A DNA stretch of 10,166 nucleotides, taken from the NCBI GenBank assembly GCA_016280695.1, contig JAEEHG010000174.1:1-10166 (forward strand), written 5' to 3'. Both the position numbers and the translations under genes were made by a program. Source of the DNA: Solobacterium sp. (GTDB taxonomy: Bacteria > Bacillota_I > Bacilli_A > Erysipelotrichales > Erysipelotrichaceae). Below, one piece after another: positions 1 to 7,066 of the stretch; the stretch's first letter is position 1, and each line of letters starts with the position of its first letter. The notes beneath the pieces are model-generated. The model was given only the letters and a program-made list of their open reading frames with translations, did no database searches and was not told the origin of the DNA.

Positions 1-187
1 AAGACGCCTCTGCGTGGTTCCACTTTTCTTGCTTCTTGACGGCGTAACGTGCCTCACGTCCCGCCCTACATTATCGGACAGGCCCTCCCGGATGCATTCA
101 CAGGTTCTTTCTCGGTGCCGCCTTTTCACCATGCCGGCTCTCTCTTCTCACCTTCTGAATCCTGTTACTGGTTCCGATCATCGGTTT
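1..187 (-). promoter_or_regulatory. T-box riboswitch leader, UGC (Cys) specifier, partial at window edge
   Basis: This is an RNA leader that senses uncharged tRNA, read right to left. Seen: Stem I closes by ATCGGA (178-173) with TCCGAT (78-73). GGAT (162-159) pairs with ATCC (93-90), and AGGT (153-150) pairs with ACCT (105-102). These flank a specifier loop whose 3' strand is GTGAATGC followed by A, so the specifier codon is TGC at 96-94. The apical part has GAGAGCCGG and GGTGAAA with GCCG/CGGC pairing. A Stem III-like helix (ACGTG/CACGT inside GGCG/CGCC) lies at 65-41. The T-box core AAGTGGAACCACGC is at 25-12, with bulge TGGA at 22-19. Known: the fourth bulge base pairs with tRNA base 73, and tRNA-Cys carries U73, which fits A here. 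Inferred: it regulates a cysteine gene (cysS, or cysE/cysK) left of position 1. The terminator/antiterminator switch is cut by the window edge. Confidence 0.88.
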
Positions 188-192
188 CTCAT

Positions 193-221
193 ATTTTATC
201 TCATCCGCTGACTGCTTTCAA
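193..221 (-). promoter_or_regulatory. Promoter for the T-box leader
   Basis: A vegetative-type promoter on the minus strand has -35 TTGAAA (221-216), a 17-bp spacer and -10 TAAAAT (198-193). Transcription would begin near 187, just ahead of the first base of T-box Stem I. The upstream efflux gene ends at 256 with no convincing terminator, so some read-through into the leader is possible. Confidence 0.75.
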
Positions 222-255
222 CGGAAGTGTTCCTCTTGTTCAGGGTACAGCCCCC

Positions 256-1623
256 TTACCGTTCCCCGAGCAGTTCCTGTTTCATCCGCCGGTACAGCAG
301 GACAGCGCACAGACACGCCGTCATGTCCGCAAACGGCACGGCAATCCACAGCCGCAGGATATCATGGAACAGGTGCGACAGCAGGAAGAACGACGCCACC
401 GGCAGGACAAAGCCGCGCAGCACGTTCACGATCAGGGCAAAGCGGGCATGCCGCAGCGCCTGCATGGCCGAGCCGAGAATGACGCAGGTGCCGCCGAACA
501 TCAGCGACAGCACACAGTACCGCAGGGCCGTCATGCCGATGGCCCGCAGCGCCTCCGAGGCACTGAACATGGTCAGCAGGGTTCCCGGCATCAGTTCAAA
601 GACCACTGTCAGGACGGCCATCAGGCTCAGGATGATCGTCAGGGCATAGCGGATGGTCTGTGATACCCGGTCATACCGCTTCGTGCCGCTGTTGTAGGAC
701 AGGATCGGAACCATGCCGTTGTTCATGCCGAAAGCCGGCATATAGCAGAAATTCTGCAGTTTGAGCCAGATGCCGTAGAGGGCCGTGGCCGTCGTGCTGT
801 ACTGCAGCAGGATCTGGTTGATGAAAAACGAACTCATGGAAGAGAGGCCCATCGTAATCATCGAGGGGAACCCGATGGTATAGATTTCCTTTACCGCCGC
901 GCGGCTGGGATGGAAGATCAGGCCCGGGCTGAAACGGAGCCATTCATTTTTCCGCATATTGAAATATCCGGCCAGGCAGGCCGCAAACACCTGCCCCAGA
1001 ACCGTGGCCAGCGCCGCCCCGGCAATGCCGAGCCGCGGGAACGGGCCGATGCCGAAGATCAGCAGCGGGTCAAAAATGATATTGAATACGGCCCCGGAAG
1101 CCTGGGAGATCATGGCCAGTGTCGCATAGCCGCTGGAAGTAAGCATCTTTTCAAACAGCACGCCGAAGAACGAACCCATGCAGACAATCCAGATGATGGA
1201 CAGATACTGTGTGCCGCCCTCCACGATTTCCGCCACATTGGTCTGGAATTCGTAGAAGTGCCGGGTGAACGTCAGCCCGAGCAGCACAAATACCGCCGTG
1301 TAGCACAGGCACAGGAAAATCCCGGTATTGGCCAGCCGGTCTGCGTGATCGATCCGTTTCTGGGCAATTGCCCGGGGAATACTGGCGCTGATGCCGACCC
1401 CGGTGCCGATACCGATAGCCCCCATGATCTGCTGCATCGGAAAAGCCAGGGAAACAGCTGCCAGGGCATTCTCGGAGATCCGGGCCACAAACATGGAATC
1501 CACGATGTTGTACAGGGCCTGGATGAAGAAAGACATCATCATCGGTACGGCCATGGATATCAGCAGCGGCAGGACTGCCATCGTGCCCATGCGGTTCTGC
1601 TGTTCATTACGCTTTTCAGTCAT
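256..1623 (-). CDS. MATE-family multidrug/metabolite efflux protein
   Basis: Polytopic membrane transporter of 455 residues, the usual length for the MATE (multi-antimicrobial extrusion) family, which exports drugs or metabolites using a Na+ or H+ gradient. Seen: a short polar N-terminus, then about twelve hydrophobic segments. The family signature lies in the first repeat (residues about 36-75), with DSMFVARISENALAAVSLAFP followed by a Gly-rich helix (GAIGIGTGVG). A second-half counterpart lies around residues 255-310 (GFPSM, AFGMNNGMVPILSYN). A basic tail, RRMKQELLGER, closes the protein. The ATG at 1623 is preceded by GTGAGG at 5-nt spacing. It is transcribed alone, downstream of the terminator at 1692-1719 and upstream of the T-box unit. 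Substrate cannot be read from sequence; the general look is of the MepA/NorM-like bacterial branch. Nothing is truncated. Confidence 0.93.
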   Translation of the reverse strand: MTEKRNEQQNRMGTMAVLPLLISMAVPMMMSFFIQALYNIVDSMFVARISENALAAVSLAFPMQQIMGAIGIGTGVGISASIPRAIAQKRIDHADRLANTGIFLCLCYTAVFVLLGLTFTRHFYEFQTNVAEIVEGGTQYLSIIWIVCMGSFFGVLFEKMLTSSGYATLAMISQASGAVFNIIFDPLLIFGIGPFPRLGIAGAALATVLGQVFAACLAGYFNMRKNEWLRFSPGLIFHPSRAAVKEIYTIGFPSMITMGLSSMSSFFINQILLQYSTTATALYGIWLKLQNFCYMPAFGMNNGMVPILSYNSGTKRYDRVSQTIRYALTIILSLMAVLTVVFELMPGTLLTMFSASEALRAIGMTALRYCVLSLMFGGTCVILGSAMQALRHARFALIVNVLRGFVLPVASFFLLSHLFHDILRLWIAVPFADMTACLCAVLLYRRMKQELLGER

Positions 1624-1644
1624 ACATTCCTCACTTACTGCATC

Positions 1645-1674
1645 ATTTTAAACTGATTGCCGGCCGATTTCTAA
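1645..1674 (-). promoter_or_regulatory. Possible promoter of the MATE gene
   Basis: The interval between the terminator and the MATE start is AT-rich and contains -10-like TAAAAT (1650-1645). A weak -35-like TTAGAA (1674-1669) sits 18 bp upstream. The match is modest, but the gene lies behind a strong terminator and needs its own start point. Confidence 0.35.
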
Positions 1675-1691
1675 TGAAAAACTCCGGCATG

Positions 1692-1719
1692 AAAAAATGC
1701 ACAGCCAGGCTGTGCATTT
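1692..1719 (-). terminator. Intrinsic terminator of the tilS-hpt-ftsH operon
   Basis: A perfect inverted repeat, AAATGCACAGCC (1695-1706) and GGCTGTGCATTT (1708-1719), folds into a stem of about 11 bp with a tiny loop. On the minus strand it is followed directly by TTTTTT (1697-1692). It begins 10 nt after the stop codon of the zinc-ribbon gene. There is no T-run in the plus direction, so it acts only on minus-strand transcripts. Confidence 0.92.
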
Positions 1720-1728
1720 CAGGTATGG

Positions 1729-2586
1729 TTATCTGATGATTCTGAAGTCATCAACGATCGGCAGGTTGCTGTCGGAGCCGGTCACTGCCTGGAAGACACC
1801 GGCAAAGAAGACGACAACAATTGCCAGGCTCAGGATCGTGCCGATCAGCGGCACATCCACCAGGAAGGCCGCGAGATTGATCAGCAGGGACCGGTTGAGA
1901 TGCTTCTTGACATATTCCGAACGGTTATTGCCGCTCGCGAAGAACGCGATCAGCCAGCCCAGCCAGGTGAAGTAGGACATGACGCTGAACAGCTTGTCAT
2001 TGCCGGCCGGGGCCGTCCGCGCATGGGTCGCCGCTGCCGGGCGGGCAGTTGTCCGGGCCCGTCTTCTGGCGGCCTGTTCCTCCGCTTCCTTCCGCCGCTG
2101 TTCTTCCAGCTCACGGATCAGCTGTTCGGTCTTGCTGGGACCTTCTTCCTTCTTCTGCTGATAGTTGGTGGCGTATTCCTTCGCCTCTTTCTGCATATCG
2201 GTTTCATCCGGCATCACCAGCACCGGGGTAACGGTCTGGGCCTGGACATTGCCGGAGGTCTGCACGCCGGTCTGGGACGTCAGCACATCAGCGAGATCTT
2301 CCTCTGCCTTCTTCGCAGCCGCGTTCATTTCCACCTCGGTCTTGGCCAGGGCCGCTTCCAGCGAACCTTCCAGGGTCAGCTGAATGCCTGAGGTTTCCGG
2401 CCGCTTCGGTACGGGAATCTCGATTTCCGGTTCAGCCGTCAGTTCCGGTTCCTTGACCGGTTCCGGCTCTTTTACAGGCTCCGGTTCAGCCGGGGCCGGC
2501 TGTTCCGTTTCCTGTTTGGCACCGCAGATCGGGCAGAACTTTGCGTCATCAGGAATTTCGGCATTGCAATACGGACATTTTTTCAT
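1729..2586 (-). CDS. Zinc-ribbon membrane protein of unknown function
   Basis: Protein of 285 residues whose role I do not recognise. Seen: an N-terminal zinc ribbon with paired cysteines C4/C7 and C18/C21 (CPYC and CPIC). Next comes a Pro/Glu-rich spacer at about 29-60 with an EPEPVK tandem repeat. A charged Ala/Glu/Gln/Arg region follows, probably helical or coiled coil (about 75-100 and 130-178), then a basic Arg/Ala stretch (about 173-190). The C-terminal membrane domain (199-268) has hydrophobic segments around 203-218 and 233-268, joined by SEYVKKHLNRSLLINL. That domain resembles the DUF4870/Tic20-like pattern of small membrane domains with a conserved His-containing loop; this is inference. 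The start has GGAGGT 7 nt upstream. It lies 17 nt after ftsH and ends at the operon terminator. A double-zinc-ribbon-type regulatory or scaffolding membrane protein is possible. Confidence 0.85.
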   Translation of the reverse strand: MKKCPYCNAEIPDDAKFCPICGAKQETEQPAPAEPEPVKEPEPVKEPELTAEPEIEIPVPKRPETSGIQLTLEGSLEAALAKTEVEMNAAAKKAEEDLADVLTSQTGVQTSGNVQAQTVTPVLVMPDETDMQKEAKEYATNYQQKKEEGPSKTEQLIRELEEQRRKEAEEQAARRRARTTARPAAATHARTAPAGNDKLFSVMSYFTWLGWLIAFFASGNNRSEYVKKHLNRSLLINLAAFLVDVPLIGTILSLAIVVVFFAGVFQAVTGSDSNLPIVDDFRIIR

Positions 2587-2603
2587 TTTCGGTACCTCCG
2601 GGT

Positions 2604-4559
2604 TTATTCCCCTGCCTCGTTTTCGGGCTTTTCTTCTTCACTGACAGCTGTTTCTGCCGTCTCGGCTGCTTTTTCCGCCGGCTGTTCTTCCGGCTGGTCA
2701 ATCGGCTTTTCCGCCTTGTGCTGGTCATGGAAATCCGCTTCGATGGATTCCCCGCGGATCACTCTTTCAATCTGCTCGGAAGTCAGGGTTTCGTATTCGA
2801 TCAGCGCTTCCGCAATCCGGATCAGTTCTTCCTTGTGTTCTTCAATGATCTTTCTGGCCAGGTCGTGGCAGTTGTTGACAATCTTGCGGACTTCCTGGTC
2901 GATTTCGAAGGCTACCTGCCCGGAGACATTGCTCGGTGAGTTGTAGTCCCTGCCCAGGAAGACATTCTCATTGCCGGAATCGTACTTGATCGGGCCCAGG
3001 TCACTCATGCCGTACAGGGTAACCATGTCCCTGGCAATGTTGGTGGCCCGCTCGATATCGTTGACCGCCCCGGTGGTGACATCGTCGAAGAACATTTCTT
3101 CGGCTGTACGGCCGCCCATGAAGCCGGTGATGGTGGCGATGAGGTCATTCTTCGTGTTCATCATCTTCTCATCCTTCGGGGTCATGAGGTTATATCCGCC
3201 GGCCTGGCCGCGCGGGATAATCGTCACTTTCTGCACCACGGACGCATTGTCCAGGAACAGGCCGATAATCGCATGGCCGGATTCGTGGTAAGCCACCAGT
3301 TTCTTTGTCTTTTCGTCATAGGTACGGCTGACCTTGGCCGGTCCCATCATGACCCGGTCGATCGCTTCATCAATCTGGGCCATGTGGATTTCATCCAGGT
3401 TCTCCCGGACAGCCAGGATCGCCGCTTCATTCAGCACGTTCTCCAGATCGGCACCGCTGAAGCCCGGCATGCGCTTGGCCAGCGCATCCATGTCGACATC
3501 CGGCGCAATCCGCTTGTTTCTGGCATGGACTTCAAGGATTGCCTTGCGGCCCTTGCGGTCCGGCAGCGCCACGGTGATCTGCCGGTCAAACCGGCCCGCC
3601 CGCAGCAGGGCCGGGTCGAGGACGTCAGGCCGGTTGGTCGCGGCGATGACCACGATGCCGGTATTGTCTTCCATGCCGTCCATTTCCACGAGCAGCTGGT
3701 TCAGGGTCTGCTCACGTTCGTCATGCCCGCCGCCGAAGCCGGCACCTCTCTGCCGCCCGACTGCGTCGATTTCATCGATGAATATAATGCACGGGGCCGT
3801 CTGCTGGGCCTTTTTGAACATGTCACGGACACGGCTCGCGCCGACACCGACAAACATTTCCACAAAGTCCGAACCGGAAATGCTGTAGAACGGGACGTTG
3901 GCTTCCCCGGCGACCGCCTTGGCCAGCAGGGTCTTGCCGGTTCCCGGGTGCCCGCACAGCAGGACGCCCTTCGGGATTCTCGCGCCCATCCGCTGGAACT
4001 TCTTCGGATACTTCAGGTAATCGATGATTTCGGCCATTTCCTGCTTTTCTTCATCACAGCCGGCCACGTCGGTAAACCGGACCTTGCTCTTGGTTTCCAG
4101 CTGGGCCCGGGACTTGCCGAACTCAAAGGCCCGCGCATTGGCCGAACCCGAACCGTTCATCCGGTTGACCATCCAGATGCCCATCAGCATGATCATGACA
4201 AACGGGATCATCGAGAACAGCGTTTCCATGAACACATTGGACGCCTCGGCATCCACAATGGTGAGCTTGCTGTCTTCCAGTTCTTTCAGGATGGCACTGA
4301 TCTCGTCATCATTGGACGGCACCGTCGCCGTAAAAGTAACGGTTTCCTCACCCTGCTCATAGACACCGCGCACCGTGCTGATGTTCGAGCCGATGGAAAG
4401 CACCGATTCCTTGATTGTCTCTTTCTGCAGTACTTCCTGAAACTCGTTGTAATTCAAGGACTGTGTCGATGACGGACTGTTCATGTTGAACAGCGAGATC
4501 AGCGCGACAATCACGATCACATACGGCAGAAAGTTAAGAATTCTGTTTTTCTGCTGCAT
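2604..4559 (-). CDS. ftsH: ATP-dependent zinc metalloprotease FtsH
   Basis: Membrane-anchored AAA+ protease (651 residues) that extracts and degrades damaged or regulated membrane proteins. Domains in order: a first membrane helix (about 10-24); an extracytoplasmic domain (about 27-110); a second helix (about 113-131); an AAA+ module with Walker A GHPGTGKT (203-210), pore-loop region FVEMFVGVG (232-240), Walker B IIFIDEID (258-265), and a second region of homology with [19 protein letters not shown] (308-326) carrying the arginine fingers; and an M41 peptidase domain with zinc motif HESGH (425-429) and a third-ligand Asp at about 501 in [10 protein letters not shown]. The C-terminal tail (about 612-651) is acidic, Glu/Ala/Pro-rich and probably disordered. 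The Walker A has His where Pro is commoner (GPPGTGKT). The ATG at 4559 follows GTGAGG at 5 nt and lies 15 nt after hpt. Confidence 0.98.
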   Translation of the reverse strand: MQQKNRILNFLPYVIVIVALISLFNMNSPSSTQSLNYNEFQEVLQKETIKESVLSIGSNISTVRGVYEQGEETVTFTATVPSNDDEISAILKELEDSKLTIVDAEASNVFMETLFSMIPFVMIMLMGIWMVNRMNGSGSANARAFEFGKSRAQLETKSKVRFTDVAGCDEEKQEMAEIIDYLKYPKKFQRMGARIPKGVLLCGHPGTGKTLLAKAVAGEANVPFYSISGSDFVEMFVGVGASRVRDMFKKAQQTAPCIIFIDEIDAVGRQRGAGFGGGHDEREQTLNQLLVEMDGMEDNTGIVVIAATNRPDVLDPALLRAGRFDRQITVALPDRKGRKAILEVHARNKRIAPDVDMDALAKRMPGFSGADLENVLNEAAILAVRENLDEIHMAQIDEAIDRVMMGPAKVSRTYDEKTKKLVAYHESGHAIIGLFLDNASVVQKVTIIPRGQAGGYNLMTPKDEKMMNTKNDLIATITGFMGGRTAEEMFFDDVTTGAVNDIERATNIARDMVTLYGMSDLGPIKYDSGNENVFLGRDYNSPSNVSGQVAFEIDQEVRKIVNNCHDLARKIIEEHKEELIRIAEALIEYETLTSEQIERVIRGESIEADFHDQHKAEKPIDQPEEQPAEKAAETAETAVSEEEKPENEAGE

Positions 4560-4574
4560 TTTTGCCTCACTTTC

Positions 4575-5114
4575 TTACTGATAGCATTCTTCCTTCAGAA
4601 CACCTATATACGGCAGGCCGCGGTACAGCTGGTTGTAATCCATACCGAAGCCGACCACGAACTCATTCGGGACTTCAAAGCCGACATAATCCGGCTTCAT
4701 TTCCAGCACCCGGCGGGATGGCTTGTCCAGCAGGGTCACGATTTTCACGGATCTGGCGCCCTTGTTCTTCAGCAGGCTGATGACCGCGTCCAGGGTCCGG
4801 CCGGTATCGACAATGTCTTCCACCAGCAGGATATCGAGATCCTGCACAGAGGTATCCAGATCCTTCAGAATCTTGATGTCCCCGCCGGATTCCGTCCCGG
4901 CATAGCTGGTCACGTCCATGAAATCATACTGAATATCGAGATCGATATGCTTGATGAGTTCGGCCAGAAACGGCACCGATCCCCGCAGCAGCGCCACCAG
5001 CAGCGGCGGTCTCTCCCGGTCGCGGTAATCATTGGTGATGGCCGCCCCCAGTTCCGTGCTTCTGGCGATAATTTCTGCTTCGGTAAAAAGGATCTTTTTG
5101 ACGTTCTTATGCAT
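4575..5114 (-). CDS. hpt: Hypoxanthine(-guanine) phosphoribosyltransferase
   Basis: Purine salvage enzyme joining hypoxanthine or guanine to PRPP to give IMP or GMP in the cytoplasm. The 179-residue length is typical of bacterial Hpt. Seen: LRGS (43-46) for pyrophosphate binding; the mobile loop SYAGTESGG (70-78); the PRPP-binding loop VEDIVDTGRTL (98-108) with its acidic pair; the base-recognition KP (131-132) and PDYVGFEVPN (141-150); and the C-terminal GFGMDYNQLYRGLPYIGVL (155-173). The start codon overlaps the end of tilS (shared ATGCATAA, 8 nt), so translation is probably coupled. GAGGGAG lies about 9 nt upstream, inside tilS. The tilS-hpt-ftsH order is conserved in many Bacillota. Confidence 0.97.
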   Translation of the reverse strand: MHKNVKKILFTEAEIIARSTELGAAITNDYRDRERPPLLVALLRGSVPFLAELIKHIDLDIQYDFMDVTSYAGTESGGDIKILKDLDTSVQDLDILLVEDIVDTGRTLDAVISLLKNKGARSVKIVTLLDKPSRRVLEMKPDYVGFEVPNEFVVGFGMDYNQLYRGLPYIGVLKEECYQ

Positions 5115-6357
5115 TTCCGGCTTCTCCCTCGCTATCTGCTAATTGTATCACACAATAATCCGGCTTTATAGAATAATGATCGGTATCACAGCCCAGTCCC
5201 GGCACCAGGATCACGGTGCCGCCGGCGTTGACCACAACCGGCCACAGGGGCCGCTGCCAGCGCGGGATATGCCGGTCGATGAAGAAACGGTGCACGCTCT
5301 TGGTGCCATACCGCATGCGGATCCGGTCACCGGGCTGCCAGCTGCGCACGGTCAGCGGGAAGTCATCCGGCTGAAGCGTCACGGCATTGACCCCCGGGAC
5401 ACCCGGCTGCACGGCAAAATGGCCATACGCCTGCCAGCGCATGGCTTCTCTGTCCGTGAATACGGCCGCATACGGCTCCGCCGGGTCCATACAGCGCAGA
5501 TACCCCCGGTCCGTAACCAGCTGCTTATCTCCGGCCGGGATCAGGAAATCATTCTGTTTCAGAAGGACACTGTCCATCTGTTCCAGGTGCGCGGCCGACC
5601 ACGAAGTCCCGGCTCCGCTGTCCTTCAGGAACATCCGCAGCAGGGTCAGCCGGTCGGTCGCCTCCAGCCGGCGGTAACGGGAAAGATCGATCCGTTCTTC
5701 CCGGATCTCGGTTTTCACCCGGCAGCGTCTTTCCTTCCACTCGGCATTCAGCCCGGCGATCTCGCGCAGCACCATCTGCCGCTCAAACGGGGTCATCGGT
5801 TCCACAACGGCATGCCGGATCCGGTTGCGGGTATATTCATCGCTGTCATTGGTTTCATCCAGATAGTAACGGATGTCCCTGGCTGCGCAGTACGCCATGA
5901 GCTCTTTCCGGGTATAGCCCAGCAGGGGCCGCACCACCCGCATGCCCGCATAGACGGTCTCCGCCGCCAGGCCCCAGGTTTCCGGGATCTGGCCCCGCTC
6001 CTGCTGCAGCAGGAAAGTTTCAATATGGTCGTCCTGCTGATGGGCAATCATCACGCCGCGGTAGCCGTAATCCCGGCACAGCTGCGCAAAAAACGCGTAC
6101 CGCCATGTCCTGGCCGCCGCCTCGAAATTCCCGGCCGGCGCAAAGGCATCATTGCGCACATGCAGGGTTACATGGCGTTCGGCGCACCAGCCGCGCAGGT
6201 ATTCTTCCTCCTGTTCGGCCTGTTTCTGGTGGTGGTAGTTCACATGGGCTGCTGCCGCGTCGATCCCCGCTTCCAGGCACATCGCCAGCAGCGCCATCGA
6301 ATCCGGCCCGGCAGATACCCCGACCAGCCACCGGCCTGTATACTGTTTCGCATCCAT
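5107..6357 (-). CDS. tilS: tRNA(Ile)-lysidine synthetase TilS
   Basis: Converts C34 of the CAU anticodon of a minor tRNA-Ile to lysidine using ATP and lysine, so that AUA is read as Ile; normally essential. 416 residues. Seen: an N-type ATP pyrophosphatase domain with P-loop SAGPDS (15-20, where SGGPDS is commoner), AHQQDDHIET (105-114), RPLL (143-146), DETN (167-170) and RNRIR (177-181). A middle region covers about residues 190-320. A C-terminal TilS domain follows, with SWQPGDRIRM and a KSVHRFFIDRHIPRWQR-type stretch. The ATG at 6357 is the only reasonable start, because an in-frame stop lies 12 nt before it. It has no recognisable ribosome binding site; TAATAT lies 6 nt upstream instead. 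The preceding gene ends 35 nt away. Confidence 0.95.
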   Translation of the reverse strand: MDAKQYTGRWLVGVSAGPDSMALLAMCLEAGIDAAAAHVNYHHQKQAEQEEEYLRGWCAERHVTLHVRNDAFAPAGNFEAAARTWRYAFFAQLCRDYGYRGVMIAHQQDDHIETFLLQQERGQIPETWGLAAETVYAGMRVVRPLLGYTRKELMAYCAARDIRYYLDETNDSDEYTRNRIRHAVVEPMTPFERQMVLREIAGLNAEWKERRCRVKTEIREERIDLSRYRRLEATDRLTLLRMFLKDSGAGTSWSAAHLEQMDSVLLKQNDFLIPAGDKQLVTDRGYLRCMDPAEPYAAVFTDREAMRWQAYGHFAVQPGVPGVNAVTLQPDDFPLTVRSWQPGDRIRMRYGTKSVHRFFIDRHIPRWQRPLWPVVVNAGGTVILVPGLGCDTDHYSIKPDYCVIQLADSEGEAGNA

Positions 6358-6392
6358 AGCATCATATTAACAGGTATCGGGGCTGTCAGATA

Positions 6393-7010
6393 TTAATTCT
6401 CCCCAGGCTCCCCGGCAGCGGGCCGGCCAGTCGGCATATCCAGCCAGCCCTCACGGCTGAAGAGCACCTCCAGCATGCGCTGCTGGATGCGCCGGAACAG
6501 GACGCTGCGCACATCGAGGTGGGCCTTGACGTCAATCACCCGGGCTGTGTTGATGAACTTCATATCATTGAGGAACAGCACACTGGGCCGGTTCATCGGT
6601 TCGATCTTTCCCAGCCGCATCAGGTGTTTCCGCCCGGCCGGATTCTCCTGCGGGTCATAGGCCTTGGCATACTGCACCGGGTTGCTGGTCATCGGGATCA
6701 CCATGGCCTTGCGCCGGCACACGGCCATCACGATGCCGAAGTGCTGATACCCGGTCTCATTCAGGTAAGCCTGGCCGAAGTCCGTATAGCAGATATCCCC
6801 CGGCACGATATTCAGCCCCATCTCCTCACCGGATGAATAATGACTGCGCAGGATCCAGTTGGCCTCCGACACCATGTTGCTGTCAAGATGCTCATTCACC
6901 AGGTTCCGGTATACTTCCCGGCGGCTGCGGATATAATTCTGCCACTCCTGCTGATACCGGCCCGAGGCATCCGCGTTCAGCAGCACCTCCACGTTCTTAT
7001 AATTGATCAT
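6393..7010 (-). CDS. MazF/PemK-like fold protein, function unknown
   Basis: Protein of 205 residues. Seen: an N-terminal extension (1-66), charged and probably helical. This is followed by a stretch resembling the MazF/PemK toxin core: VPGDICYTDFG (69-79), E85, GYQHFGIVMAV (87-97), then VIPMTSNP (104-111) and a later NRPSVLFLNDMKFINTARV (140-158). MazF family proteins are mRNA endoribonucleases with a matching GD-I-x-x-x-DFG start and a P-x-T-S strand. Here the usual RP before the central strand is replaced by QHFG, so toxin activity is uncertain. No antitoxin gene lies beside it; it heads the tilS-hpt-ftsH operon. The ATG at 7010 has GGAGGTG 7 nt upstream, and that site is buried in the hairpin at 7011-7047. 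The C-terminus (190-205) is Gly/Pro-rich. The fold call is moderately sure; the role is not. Confidence 0.8.
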   Translation of the reverse strand: MINYKNVEVLLNADASGRYQQEWQNYIRSRREVYRNLVNEHLDSNMVSEANWILRSHYSSGEEMGLNIVPGDICYTDFGQAYLNETGYQHFGIVMAVCRRKAMVIPMTSNPVQYAKAYDPQENPAGRKHLMRLGKIEPMNRPSVLFLNDMKFINTARVIDVKAHLDVRSVLFRRIQQRMLEVLFSREGWLDMPTGRPAAGEPGEN

Positions 7011-7047
7011 AAAAAAACACCTCCACTTATTTCTTTCGCGGAGATGT
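7011..7047 (-). terminator. Terminator-like hairpin that also covers the ribosome binding site of the next gene
   Basis: On the minus strand ACATCTCC (7047-7040) pairs with GGAGGTGT (7024-7017), eight pairs including one G-U, around a 15-nt loop. It is followed by a T-run (7017-7011) and then immediately by the ATG at 7010. It sits 20 nt after the WecA/TagO-like stop codon, so it can end that transcription unit. The right arm contains the whole Shine-Dalgarno sequence of the MazF-like gene, so the same fold could block its translation. I see no convincing promoter between 7066 and 7011. Confidence 0.65.
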
Positions 7048-7066
7048 TCACAATGACCTGATTTTT

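Noticed and set aside
216..258. Possible terminator after the MATE gene
   Set aside because: Only a 4-bp AGGG/CCCT pairing and a 4-bp GGAA/TTCC pairing, neither followed by a T-run.
14..663. Plus-strand open frames at the left edge
   Set aside because: They lie opposite the T-box leader and the end of the MATE gene, which explain the sequence better.
3273..4472. A long plus-strand open frame opposite ftsH
   Set aside because: It is fully antisense to a clear ftsH. The His/Asp/Arg-rich translation shows no family motifs, as expected from complement frames of GC-rich coding DNA.
5143..6396. A long plus-strand open frame opposite tilS
   Set aside because: It is the mirror of tilS codons and has no recognisable domain or ribosome binding site.
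6393..7066. A classical toxin-antitoxin pair
   Set aside because: No antitoxin-sized gene lies before or after the MazF-like gene; the gap upstream is only a 56-nt regulatory stretch.
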